A stretch of 64,000 nucleotides of DNA from Antedon mediterranea (taxonomy: Eukaryota; Echinodermata; Crinoidea; Comatulida; Antedonidae), in the NCBI RefSeq assembly GCF_964355755.1, contig NC_092678.1:25152365-25216364 (forward strand), read 5' to 3'. The translations under genes were made by a program, and so were the position numbers. Of this stretch, positions 13,101 through 21,319 are shown piece after piece. The notes beneath the pieces were generated by a model. That model saw only the letters and a list, made by a program, of their open reading frames with translations, ran no database searches and was not told the origin of the DNA. Position 1 is the first letter of the stretch, and each line of letters starts with the position of its first letter.

Positions 13101-14357
13101 CATCTGACCCCTGCACTACAACAGTTAGCCTGCCTACAAGATGAACAAATCATCAAATATTTTCATGAAAATGTCGCACAAATTTCAAAAGAGAAGGAAT
13201 GGCTTAGTCATATTTTATGGACAAAGGTGATATTTTACATTCACCCAAACGAGGAACTTACCTATTGCCTGTTACTAAGCAACAAGGCATTATACTTTGT
13301 CAGTGATCAAGCGATTCAGTTGAAAAAGCAGCACTTTAGAGGTCACAAACGATATCAAAGCGACTCCTTTGTTGGAATGCGTAACAACGCAAACAATGTT
13401 ATGAATTTCTCCGCAGGTCGTCCTGGAGTGCCTACCTCGGCAAGCGGTGACCTCTTGAACGTGAACTCGGAAATTTACTTAAACAGAGTGAAATGCCAGC
13501 ATACTTTACATTTTGAGAATTTAGACGAGGTAATAGTTGGTTTATTCGATCAAAAACTACGCCTAACTGGAAAAAGTGGTGCGGATACTGTTACGCTAAT
13601 GACGAGAGAGTTCAGCAAGACGCGGACATTTATTGAGAAACTCATGGATGCACTTCCTGTCTCGGGCCGCAACGAGAAAGACGACGATCGCTTGCGAACC
13701 TCCTCGTGGGCAGATATGTACAAAGCGTCTATTAATGATCGCAGTAGTCATGAAACCTCTGAATTTGTACACCCAAGTGACGTTAAATTTATTTACCCGA
13801 ATGAAGAAACAATTACGGAATTAGCGTATATTGTCACCGAGAAAGTGAAAGATAAAAAACTTGTTGCAAAAGAAGTCAAAGTTGTTGCTTACTCGCTTGT
13901 TCTTGAGAAACAGAAACATCCAAGTGAGCAGGAGCAGGCCGTGTATGAGACCCGTACGTTCATTATAACCGATTCTCACTTAGCCTTGTGCAAAGAGGAT
14001 CACGTTAGTTACCCCATTCCAAGTTATGCCAGATCCATTCCTGAAACTTCACAGTACACAGTAACCGAAGTCATTCCGACTAAAAGCTTAAGAGAGGTTG
14101 AGGTTAACGAAGCATTGCCAAAGAATTTGACACTCACGTTTGACAACCCTGAGATAGTTGTTGATGTTAGCAAAGAACACTTTAGTGAGAAGTCGCATGA
14201 AAACGAGCGTACAGACAGCGTCAGCTGGTTTCTGACCGTACAAACGTTGCAGCAGAGAGATCGTTTAATCAAACTTCTTCAGCAGCAGTGGTTACAGATC
14301 CACGATGATCAAGAGTTACGAATCGTTGGTATTAATAAACCGAATCATGCTGAATAA
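1122..14357 (+). CDS. NISCH: Nischarin (PX and leucine-rich repeat protein), complete multi-exon gene
   Basis: Exons: 1122-1214, 1652-1915, 2219-2363, 2857-2924, 3127-3222, 3536-3631, 3880-4026, 4115-4369, 5011-5178, 5597-5680, possibly 8817-8846, 10476-10548, 11800-12001, 12278-14357. All have AG/GT borders and the phases join without a break, giving about 1266 residues (1256 without the small exon). Residues about 28-120 form a PX domain with the WTVKHRYSEFHELHEKL signature and the basic PPKK segment. Residues about 300-430 are leucine-rich repeats (for example YLDLSFNEIEKMD). The order and wording match vertebrate nischarin (imidazoline receptor candidate), which binds phosphoinositides on endosomes and restrains Rac/PAK and integrin alpha5 signalling. 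It is shorter than the human protein (about 1500 residues), with a reduced central acidic region. The chosen ATG lies 31 codons before the PX exon, as in the human protein. Confidence 0.93.
2380..2640 (+). repeat. tRNA-derived SINE in NISCH intron 3
   Basis: The head is tRNA-like with an A-box (TAGCCGAGTGGTTAGGACAC) and a B-box (CGGGTTCAATTCCCG). The body contains CTCAGCTGTAAATGAGTACC and GGGAGAAAAAAGGCGGC, and the 3' part is AT-rich. It lies wholly inside an intron. The ends are approximate because no target-site duplication was found by eye. Confidence 0.65.
3355..3507 (-). mobile_element. MITE relic (AAGCTCTGTCTACACTATCA family) with expanded 21-bp core
   Basis: The right end (TAGTGTAGACAGAGCTT) is the terminal inverted repeat of the family also seen at 4421, 5195 and 51212. 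The body is about five tandem 21-bp copies of GAATATCACTACCATATTTG. This is the reverse complement of the CAAATATGGTAGTGATATTC motif inside the other copies. The left terminal repeat is missing. It ends 28 bp before the NISCH exon at 3536. Confidence 0.6.
3640..3835 (+). repeat. tRNA-derived SINE, second family, in NISCH intron 6
   Basis: It has an A-box-like head (GGAGCTTGGTGGTTAACATG), a degenerate B-box, and a 3' region that ends in TTAGATGCGTATA. A second copy lies at 10275-10447 with the same order and the same 3' end. The boundaries are estimated from the shared segment. Confidence 0.55.
4421..4558 (+). mobile_element. MITE, AAGCTCTGTCTACACTATCA family
   Basis: Terminal inverted repeats CTGTCTACACTATCA and TGATAGTGTAGACAG flank a short non-coding body that contains CCCAAATATGGTAGTGAT and CATCATGTCCATATGGGCAC. 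It lies in a NISCH intron about 50 bp after the exon ending at 4369. It has no coding capacity. Confidence 0.7.
5195..5357 (+). mobile_element. MITE, AAGCTCTGTCTACACTATCA family
   Basis: Full-length copy with inverted ends AAGCTCTGTCTACACTATCA and TGATAGTGTAGACAGTGCTT. The body carries two copies of the ATATGGTAGTGAT motif. It starts only 16 bp after the splice donor of the NISCH exon ending at 5178. Confidence 0.75.
5751..6654. repeat. 70-bp minisatellite (about 13 units) in NISCH intron
   Basis: Nearly identical 70-bp units start at 5751, 5821, 5891 and so on to 6591. Each contains TTATACTCATTGTGAGTGAG, then TGAGTATGATTGGCCG and GTAAACACAGGTTTAAGTCC. The last unit has two extra GAGT steps and is cut at its TTAA by the element at 6655. 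A small piece of the unit resumes at 8219. Units differ by only a few bases, so the array is young or homogenised. Confidence 0.95.
6655..8218. mobile_element. Non-autonomous TTAA-flanked (piggyBac-type) transposon
   Basis: The element begins AGGGGGATTCTGGGTTTAAA and ends with the inverted TTTAAACCCGGAACCCCCCT: about 21-bp terminal inverted repeats with two mismatches. TTAA lies on both sides (6651-6654 and 8219-8222), and the host 70-bp repeat continues across the site (GTTTAA then GTCCTTGCCTGC). A TTAA target is typical of piggyBac and some other superfamilies. The 1.56 kb interior has only short chance ORFs and no recognisable transposase, so it would need help in trans. Confidence 0.8.
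8435..8524. repeat. 45-bp direct duplication
   Basis: Two perfect adjacent copies of a 45-bp unit that begins CTCAGCATCCTATTGTTAGA and ends ACTGTAGGAC. It is intronic and non-coding. Confidence 0.9.
8817..8846 (+). CDS. NISCH: Possible 30-bp microexon of NISCH
   Basis: A TATAG acceptor and a GTAATA donor bracket 30 bases that read DDTAESSSLT in phase 0. The neighbouring exons (5597-5680 and 10476-10548) also meet in phase 0, so it can be included or skipped without a frame change. The composition suits a linker. Support is only splice consensus and phase. Confidence 0.3.
8847..9550 (+). other. Intron sequence, no feature seen
   Basis: AT-rich intronic DNA of NISCH. The short ORFs on either strand lack splice support or family resemblance. 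Confidence 0.5.
9551..9698. mobile_element. MITE-like element with 36-bp inverted ends enclosing a ribozyme-like core
   Basis: The ends are near-perfect inverted repeats of about 36 bp (AATGAAAAATCAAGACTC at the left; its complement at the right, ending TCTTGATTTTTCATTT). Between them is a 60-base segment that on the minus strand has the layout of a hammerhead ribozyme (separate entry). There is no coding capacity. It lies in the large NISCH intron. Confidence 0.7.
9594..9652 (-). ncRNA. Candidate type I hammerhead ribozyme
   Basis: Read on the minus strand: UAACAU (9652-9647) pairs with GUGUUA (9599-9594) as stem I. The core CUGAAGA (9646-9640) fits the consensus CUGANGA. Stem II is 9638-9614, with a UGAG/CUCA outer part and a GAGGU/AUCUC inner part. 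GAA (9612-9610) follows, then a minimal stem III ACA/UGU (9609-9601) and a predicted cleavage-site A at 9600. Very short stem III is typical of hammerheads from Penelope-like elements and retrozymes. A U-U pair at the base of stem II is non-ideal, so activity is uncertain. Confidence 0.6.
10275..10447 (+). repeat. tRNA-derived SINE, second copy of the family at 3640
   Basis: The head has GGAGCTGTAGCTTATTGGTT (A-box) and GGTTCAATCCTAGCC (B-box). The 3' end is TTGGATGCGTATA, shared with the copy at 3640-3835. A stretch at 10353-10375 (TGATAGTGTAGACAGAGCCT) matches the MITE terminal repeat and suggests a nested relic. It lies 28 bp before the NISCH exon at 10476. Confidence 0.6.
10735..11632. 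repeat. 26-bp minisatellite (about 34 units) in NISCH intron
   Basis: Tandem 26-bp units with the core CTTGCTATACCATTACACAC followed by ACCAAT, varying mainly between CCATACCC/CTATACCA and CACC/CATC. The unit length is not a multiple of three and the unit has no stop in any forward frame. All three plus frames therefore stay open for about 300 codons, each giving the same repeating peptide. Flanking splice sites show that it is intronic. Confidence 0.95.
12278..14357 (+). CDS. NISCH: NISCH terminal exon (C-terminal 693 codons)
   Basis: This is the large last exon of the nischarin gene; a split AG|G arginine codon joins it to the exon ending at 12001. It begins with residues RANDTDWKP and stops with TAA at 14355-14357. 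It holds a serine-rich low-complexity segment (around 12740-12800), then the conserved nischarin C-terminal region, including SHILWTKVIFYIHPNEELTY and GLFDQKLRLTG, which correspond to conserved stretches near the C terminus of vertebrate nischarin. No membrane segment or known catalytic motif is visible. An open frame runs upstream to 12225, but that part is intron. Confidence 0.92.
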
Positions 14358-15151
14358 AGACGGTGGGATGCACAAGAAATGTTTTTATTATTTATTTTAT
14401 TTTATATATTTAGGCAAATTACAGAGGAAAACAATAAGTGAATTTATTTACTATCCTTCTTAAAGGTGGCAATCCTGTTCACAAGACAAAAAATATACAC
14501 AAGATGCTCTACATATACAACGTCTTATTACAAGTCTTTGGGAGTGGAGTTTTTTTTTTTTTTGGTAATGAGAACAATTTCGGACATATTTCAGGACCCT
14601 TAGATTAGTAGCCAAGCATCTTTCTGTATGAACCAATCAACTTGTGCTCGGCAAAAAAAAATCTGATAAGTACTTCTTTCATTTGAATAGTAAACGTTTT
14701 TGACCTTTGGATTATTTTGAAGCATATACTTAGACTCTCTTTTTTGTACCACATGAAAATCAACCAGTTTTTATTCTTAACAAGTTTTTATTCGTACTGT
14801 AGTACTGTGCAATTTCTAATTATTACTTGTAATTATTTTTATCATCAAACGATTTTTTTTTTATTGTTCATAGGAATATATCATAGAGATATATAGTTCA
14901 CTATAAATATATCTATCATCATAAAATGTTTTGTTACATTACAACTCTTTACTTAAAATGATAGACTTTGACTTAAAGTTAGTTTTTGGGTTATGGTTAA
15001 TTAAAGTGCCTTAATATAATTCAAAATCTAATAATTGCTTATTTAATGGGAAATTCTCTTTGGTGCATATTCCCCTTTAAACTCTGTCTAATAATAAATA
15101 AATAGTATATAGAAATAATATATTATAGTGTTGATTTTCTAAAATTACTAA
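14358..15151 (+). other. NISCH 3' UTR and downstream sequence
   Basis: AT-rich sequence after the NISCH stop codon. An AATAAA at about 15093 is a possible polyadenylation signal, but several others follow and I cannot choose between them. No ORF or RNA gene is recognised. Confidence 0.4.
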
Positions 15152-15298
15152 GTTCCCACTAGAATGCAACGCAAGGACGTCAGCCTCAACCCAAGCGAAT
15201 TGACCAATCACGAGGAGCGGTTCGGATAATCCATCGCTTGGATTGGTCAATTGGCTCGCATTGCGGCTTTTATCCTTGCGTTGCGTTCTAGTGAGAAC
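15152..15298. mobile_element. MITE with TTCYCACTAGAAYGCAACGC termini
   Basis: The left end GTTCCCACTAGAATGCAACG and the right end CGTTGCGTTCTAGTGAGAAC are inverted repeats of about 26 bp. A second inverted pair lies inside (GAATTGACCAATC with GATTGGTCAATT), so the whole element can fold. A diverged relative lies at 62588-62686. No coding sequence. Confidence 0.75.
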
Positions 15299-15569
15299 CA
15301 AGCCTAAATTTGTCTTTATGAATTTATATCAAAGTAGCTTATTACAATTAAGGGGAATGTATTTATAGGGAGCTTTTCGATTTGTGACACCGGATGACCA
15401 AAATACGTCTATATATTTATGTTCAGTCATGCATTGTAGTGTACTTATATATTATATAGGATCATTTAACTCAAGTGCACTGATGTAGATTGGCACCCTA
15501 TAAATAAACAACAATTATTATTGGAAAGCATCAAACATCGTGATTGGTGACGCACTACAAAAAAATATA

Positions 15570-15745
15570 AAGAAATTCAAATTCCAAATAAAAGTGTAAT
15601 TTAATATATGCAATGAGTCATTCTCATTAATTTTTATTCATTTTAGTAATATATCTAATATCTTGTATTTTTGCATGGTGAGATCAAATAAAAGTTTAGT
15701 ATAAACAAGTGTGCAACTTCTTTTCATCCAAACAATTACTAATCA
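15570..15745 (+). repeat. Relic of the TRIM-array spacer
   Basis: The stretch with TATGCAATGAGTC, TCTCATTAATTTTTATT and CTTCTTTTCATCCAAACAAT also occurs at 33340-33490, 37390-37450 and 39270-39420 in the TRIM spacers. The duplicated unit therefore once extended, or was copied, to the left of the first TRIM gene. The match stops where the element at 15758 begins. Confidence 0.6.
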
Positions 15746-15757
15746 CACTAGATTTGA

Positions 15758-17322
15758 ACTCATCACTTTGACGAGTTCGGGTTATCCGCGCAAACGCAAC
15801 ATGCACATACTTAACTATATGAACCTCGACAATTATTATGCCATCCTATCACATGAAATAAATATGTTTACAGTGCTGAATTGTACCTATTATGTAGCAT
15901 ACAGCATATTACAGTATTTACAGAATAAACTGTATATGTTATATACAGTGTAGCACAGACGAAATTACGAGACCCATCTTTTAAATCCAATTATTAACAC
16001 GATGAAGTCATCAAATTGACATTTAAAGATAACAATTTTAGAAGATAATTATCTAAATAATTACATTAATACAAATTTGATGAATTTTGGGCACGTAAAA
16101 GTGAGATGCGCTCTCGTTTAAACGCAATGAACTTTTACGCAAGAGATGAAAATACGATTTTTTTTATTCAACTGGCCATATGATGACGTCACAACATCTA
16201 ATTGGCAAAATGTTTACATGAATTCGTATCTACAATCAAATAGCTTCCAGAAAACGTTTAATTCATGATTATCACTTTTTATTCTGACGACTCGGAGCTA
16301 TAACAGATTGAAATTTACTGTTAAGATGAAATAAGGTGACCCACGTTATTTACATTTTTAGACACGATGACGTCATAAAAATTAAATATTTTTAACTCAT
16401 GGGAAAGATAGTTGATTGATCTAGACAGTATTAAAATATCTGAGGAAATGGAATACGTATAAGCGAGATGCGCTCTATTTAATGTGATGAGCAATAACGA
16501 AAGAGTAAAAAATCCGATATTTTACATTCGTGTGGCCATACGATGACGTCATAACATCCGAGTGGTAAATATTCTGCATGAATTCATATCTACAACATAT
16601 CTGCTTACATATTAAATTAAAATAATTGGGGGTCAGATCCTGAGGAGCTATAATAGATTAAAAATAGGCATAATTTTGACAATATTTTGTAACTTTCGCA
16701 TCTGAAACGCACGCAAATGGTCTAAATCAACGTGTTCGTATGACGTCATTTTAATTTGAAATGATTTCAATCTTTTTAAAAAGAAAAACACATGATTTTC
16801 ATGCTCGTAATTTTTTTCGCGCGCGTGGGAATTTTCGACAAGCTTAAAATGTCATGATCAGCGTAGAAAGTTGATTAGAAATTAATTTTGCGCATTTTGA
16901 AATTTTAAATGCGCGTGCGCGCGTAACTTCTTGTGAAACATGCCATTTTTAATCCATAGAAAGTTTGCCCATGATATGACTTAAATTTTCACCAAGCGTT
17001 GCAATACAAAATGATTGAAATTCATAAAATCGCGCGTAACTTACGCTGCGCGACTCTAACGTCATATAACAAAGTTTCTTGCACATCTACAGCTACAGGT
17101 CAATCTTATGACAAAGTTATACAAAGTTATGTTCACAAGCAAATAGGGGATATGCGACGCACAAAAATCCGGGAAAGAAAGAAGAATAACAAAGAAGAAG
17201 ATGAAAAAAAAAGATATTTACAATCACAAGGGTTATCCGCAACTTAAAGTTGCGGATAACCAAAAAAAAGATTGTGACGACAATAACAAGGGGTTATCCG
17301 CCAAGTGCGGATAACCAATTAA
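15758..17322 (+). mobile_element. Repetitive element with GGTTATCCGC hairpin ends and periodic TGACGTCA sites
   Basis: The left end has a hairpin-like AACTCATCACTTTGACGAGT followed by GGTTATCCGC. The right end has the palindrome GTTATCCGCAACTT/AAGTTGCGGATAAC and a second one at 17294-17316. The interior is made of diverged repeats in which TGACGTCA recurs at 16184, 16368, 16545 and 16741. A second copy starts at 43590 and an inverted 3' end lies at 46765-46866. ORFs are short and look like chance. The superfamily is not recognised; hairpin ends recall Helitron or foldback elements, but the diagnostic termini are not evident. Confidence 0.6.
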
Positions 17323-18334
17323 TTATTAAATAATGCCGTTACATTTTATTCACAAATGAAACCTGTTGTACTAGAAATAATGTGTTAAGGCAGAGAGTGT
17401 GTCGTTTAAATTAGTATACGTTTTGATAGTTACTGGATTCCAGTACTCTCTTTCTCCCATCTAAAACATTTTGATGTTTTCAATAAACAACACGATTACG
17501 GCGTTCCGTATACAGTACCTCGGATTCCATCCCGAGACGGCGACGACGATGGCCGAACCGAGCCGAGAGGGAGAGCGGAAGTAAACGCATATTAATTAGT
17601 CCGTAAAAAGAGAGGTAAATTGTTGCTAAATTAATAATAAATGTTGTTTAATTAAGCGTTTTGAACATCTTTTATAATATAAGTATATAATACTGCTATA
17701 AAGGTATATTGTGGCCTACAGTATTTGACATTTCACATCGTTTCTAGCTAGGCCAAGGCAAGGTACGGCCTAGCCTCCTCAGGGCAGCCTCTTAGGGAAC
17801 TTGTCCTAAACGACGAGTCGGATAATTTTGGTCGCGTTTCGAATCGGTCGCGTATATGGCATGAAAAATGTGCCTTATATATATTTTTATTTGCGTATTT
17901 ATCCAGGGTGCTGATTGGAGTGTGTGTTTCTAAATATATTTATTGGTGCATGTCTTCTCTTTATATGTATTGTTTTTATCTTACTTTTTAATTTAATATA
18001 AATCAATACTAGGCCTATGTAAAGTTTTTGATATTAATAATTATATTATATACATATATTTTAATTGTTTTAACTCTGAGCAAATGAATTTCTCCTTTGG
18101 TGGAAATCAATAAAATTATTTCTTAGTCCTATAATGAAAAGTCCATTAAATTAATAACTACAGTATTATTAATTCATATAAATTGTTATAGGCCTAGATA
18201 AAAACAAGGAAAAGAAATTAACGTAACAATACTGGAGTACTGTACTAATAAAAGCACTGCTGGCCGTTATATTGCCGAACTGTATTAGCTAATTTTTAAA
18301 AATTGATTATTGTTGTTTACAGATCCAATCAAAG
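17323..18334 (+). promoter_or_regulatory. Upstream region and probable 5' UTR exon of the first TRIM gene
   Basis: A relatively GC-rich patch (17505-17614) ends AAAGAGAG|GTAAAT, a good donor. It could be the non-coding first exon that splices to the acceptor at 18321-18322, 12 bases before the ATG at 18335. This 5' region does not resemble those of the other TRIM copies. The rest is AT-rich with several AGGCCTA motifs. Confidence 0.4.
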
Positions 18335-20503
18335 ATGGCTACCAGTGATTTGACTAAATTTCTAGAAGATATCGATGAGAAGGTTCTAGAGTGTCAAATA
18401 TGCTTAAATAGACTCAACGAACCCAGAACCTTAACATGTCTTCATAGCTTCTGTTTGGGTTGTCTTGAAAACTGGTTAGAGAAAAATAAGAAAGAAATTA
18501 CCTGCCCAACATGCTCCAAATCTTATCAGATTCCGGAGGGTGGTTTAAAGAAATTGCCACCCAACACCTTTCTGAATAATCTATTAGAAAGAATTGAACA
18601 ATTCACGAATACAGATCAGATAAAATGTCTCTGTGGAAAGGAAAATCAAACTAAACATTACTGTCAAGATTGCAGACAATATTTGTGCCACGATTGTAGT
18701 GATACCCATAAGAAATATAGACTTTTTAAAAATCATACATTGCATGCCGTGGAAGAAGTTCAATCTATGAGTATCAGTGAAATCAATGCCATGCACCCAC
18801 CTCTGTGTTCCATCCACCATGAACCCTTAACAGTGTTTTGCAAAATATGCGATGTTGCCATTTGTATTCACTGTTTATACATGGACCACAAGGAATGGGA
18901 AGGAAAAGGAAAACATGTGACCATCAGCATAACAGATGCGTTCATAACGTTTAAACAAACATCAGAAGAATTGGAGAAAGTTGCTAAACAATGTACAGAT
19001 AAATTAAATGATGACCTTAAAGTAATGACTGATCATGTTAAGAAACTAGAAGAAAAGAGGGAAAAGAGTTTGAGGGGAATTGAAAGTCATGTAGAGGAAT
19101 TGGTAAGAAGAATAAAAGACAGTGGAGACAAATTAAAGAGTGAAGTGGAGGCAATGTACAAAATAAAGAGGAAGGCAACTGATGCTGACATAGAGGATGT
19201 GACAACGACTGTATCGTATATAAACACTAACATCAATTTGCTGCATCACCTAAAGAAGAGTAACGAAGCAACGGCAATGTTATCTGGTAATAATGTTGTT
19301 AGAATACTGGATGAAAAGGTCAAAGCAGCTTCTAAAACACAATATGATAGAAATGCAGATATTAACTTTGTTAAAAACAATCAACAAATTGTTTCATTGA
19401 ACGAGGATATTGGAATGGTTACAGAATCAAGGGAAGCAGACTGCTTTGAAATAAGAGGAGCTGAGAGCATGACGACAGGACAAACGCTTGATGTTAAAAT
19501 AATTAAAACTGATGATTGTGAAATAAATGCAAATGACATAAAAGCTACATTGACACAACCAACAGGAGAAACTATCATCACTGAAGTGGAAGAAGACATC
19601 AATGGTGACTATACTGTGATAGGTAGATGTACAAGTGCAGGGATTTGCAAGGTTGATGTTAGAGTTGATGGTGAACACATTAAGAAGTCACCAATGAGTA
19701 TCAATGTACAGAAAGAAGGATTATTAAACACTATAAAAATAGATAATGTTAAAGACGTTAAGGATGTAGTTAAATATGGAGACGACTGCTTGCTTGTTTT
19801 ATGTCAAGATAATGTCATTCACAAATACAAGCAAACAGGTGAAAACATTGGTACGGGTACACTATCAGGAGGTGTGAAGGTATGCAGAATGTACACAATG
19901 AACAATGGTAATATAGCATTCAGTGATCGGGGTAATGAATGCATCACAGTGTGCACTACGGATGGTAAGGTGGTTAAATCATTTGGTAAGGAAGTGTTGA
20001 GAAATCCATGGGGTATCCATGTGGATGAAGCATCACGTGTCATGTATGTAGCTAATGATAATAATGTAGTCATGTTTAACATTGAGAGTCGCAAGCTCAT
20101 TAAGAAAATAGCAGAATGTGATATTACTGGTTCTGAATTTGTAAATATCATTGATGTGACCCTTACAAGACAAGGACATATTCTTGTACTTTACCTTAAC
20201 GAAAGCTGCTTAAAACAATTTGATAATGAGGGAAAGTTGTTGAAGGAAATTGTCAATAAAGGTGATGAAGATGGTAAGGTGAAATGCCCCAATGGAGTAG
20301 TAGTTGATGATGATGACAATATCATAATATCAAGTTGGCACAAACTACAGCAGTTTAGTAATAGTGGAAAGTTCATTAAAAGGATTGATAAAAAAGAAGA
20401 TGGAATAAAAAATCCAAAAGGATTATCCATCATATCACACCATCCACGTAGACTGGCAGTGGCAAATAAAGGTGATAAAACAGTAAAAATATTTAATTAT
20501 TAA
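18335..20503 (+). CDS. TRIM2/3/71-like RING-B-box-coiled-coil-filamin-NHL protein, copy 1
   Basis: One exon of 722 codons. A RING finger (C20, C23, C35, H37, C40, C43, C57, C60) is complete, so it is probably an E3 ubiquitin ligase. B-box 1 is at about 98-137 and B-box 2 at about 158-195, then a coiled coil (about 205-290). A filamin-type immunoglobulin repeat (about 385-460, with GDYTVIGRCTSAGICKVDV) and an NHL beta-propeller (about 475-722) follow. This is the class VII TRIM layout of TRIM2, TRIM3, TRIM32 and TRIM71, in which the propeller binds substrates or RNA. A splice acceptor (TTGTTTACAG) lies 12 bases before the ATG, so the 5' UTR is spliced and the CDS intronless. It is the first of a tandem family. 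Substrate unknown; likely cytoplasmic. Confidence 0.93.
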   Translation: MATSDLTKFLEDIDEKVLECQICLNRLNEPRTLTCLHSFCLGCLENWLEKNKKEITCPTCSKSYQIPEGGLKKLPPNTFLNNLLERIEQFTNTDQIKCLCGKENQTKHYCQDCRQYLCHDCSDTHKKYRLFKNHTLHAVEEVQSMSISEINAMHPPLCSIHHEPLTVFCKICDVAICIHCLYMDHKEWEGKGKHVTISITDAFITFKQTSEELEKVAKQCTDKLNDDLKVMTDHVKKLEEKREKSLRGIESHVEELVRRIKDSGDKLKSEVEAMYKIKRKATDADIEDVTTTVSYINTNINLLHHLKKSNEATAMLSGNNVVRILDEKVKAASKTQYDRNADINFVKNNQQIVSLNEDIGMVTESREADCFEIRGAESMTTGQTLDVKIIKTDDCEINANDIKATLTQPTGETIITEVEEDINGDYTVIGRCTSAGICKVDVRVDGEHIKKSPMSINVQKEGLLNTIKIDNVKDVKDVVKYGDDCLLVLCQDNVIHKYKQTGENIGTGTLSGGVKVCRMYTMNNGNIAFSDRGNECITVCTTDGKVVKSFGKEVLRNPWGIHVDEASRVMYVANDNNVVMFNIESRKLIKKIAECDITGSEFVNIIDVTLTRQGHILVLYLNESCLKQFDNEGKLLKEIVNKGDEDGKVKCPNGVVVDDDDNIIISSWHKLQQFSNSGKFIKRIDKKEDGIKNPKGLSIISHHPRRLAVANKGDKTVKIFNY

Positions 20504-20914
20504 ATAATAATTAAATAACATTAGCATTAAATAAATAAATGTTAATACAGTAATTGTAATGTTACTCTCCGTATTGAACATAATTAAATAAATCAACTTG
20601 TAAATATAATACAAACGTGTACAGATTACAAATAAAATGTTATAGTGATCTTATGCATAAATTAGGCTTATTGTTATATAACAATAATCATTTTAATTTC
20701 ATTTACTTATAATTTTATATTTTTGTGGTAAAATATTATTGTTTATGAAGAAAATATTGTAATTGAAATCAGAGGCGTCTTAAAGCTAATGTTTTACCTG
20801 GCGCCTCTGTGTAATATGTTGAATTAAAAACACAATATTGTAATTGAAATCAGAGGCTTCTTAAAGCTAATGTTTTACCTGGCGCCTCTGTGTAATATGT
20901 TGAATTAAAAACAC
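20504..20914 (+). repeat. 3' region of TRIM copy 1 with duplicated GAGGCG hairpin
   Basis: The region just after the stop codon (TAAATAATA, then TAAATAACATTAGCA) is shared with copies 2 and 5. A hairpin CAGAGGCG (20770-20777) with CGCCTCTG (20802-20809) is tandemly repeated at 20851-20890 and occurs once after copy 5 (42935-42975). Several AATAAA-like polyadenylation signals follow the stop codon. No ORF. Confidence 0.6.
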
Positions 20915-21319
20915 AATATTACTTTTTCTTGAAAGAATTTCATTTAGCTTCGATTTTGTATAGATGACAAATTTCGTTTTTGTAAAAGCACAAGTTAACG
21001 GAGTACTTACTCGAACGTTTCGATCTCTATCAGAGATCCTTCTCAACTGACTGGGGAGTGTTAATGCAGCTTGGTCATTCTTGACGTCATCTGTTGATGA
21101 CGTCGTACGCCTCCGGTTGTAGGTTGGAGGTAATAAAAAAGAAGAGGAGGCGTACGACGTCATCAACAGATGACGTCAAGAATGACCAAGCTGCATTAAC
21201 ACTCCGCAGTCAGTTGAGAAGGATCTCTGATAGAGATCGAAACGTTCGAGTAATAAGTACTCCGTTAACTTGTGCTTTTACAAAAACGAAATTTGTCATC
21301 TATACAAAATCGAAGCTAA

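Noticed and set aside
16999-17247. 82-codon plus-strand ORF
   Set aside because: It lies in the repeat element at 15758-17322 and ends in a lysine-rich low-complexity stretch; no homologue recognised.
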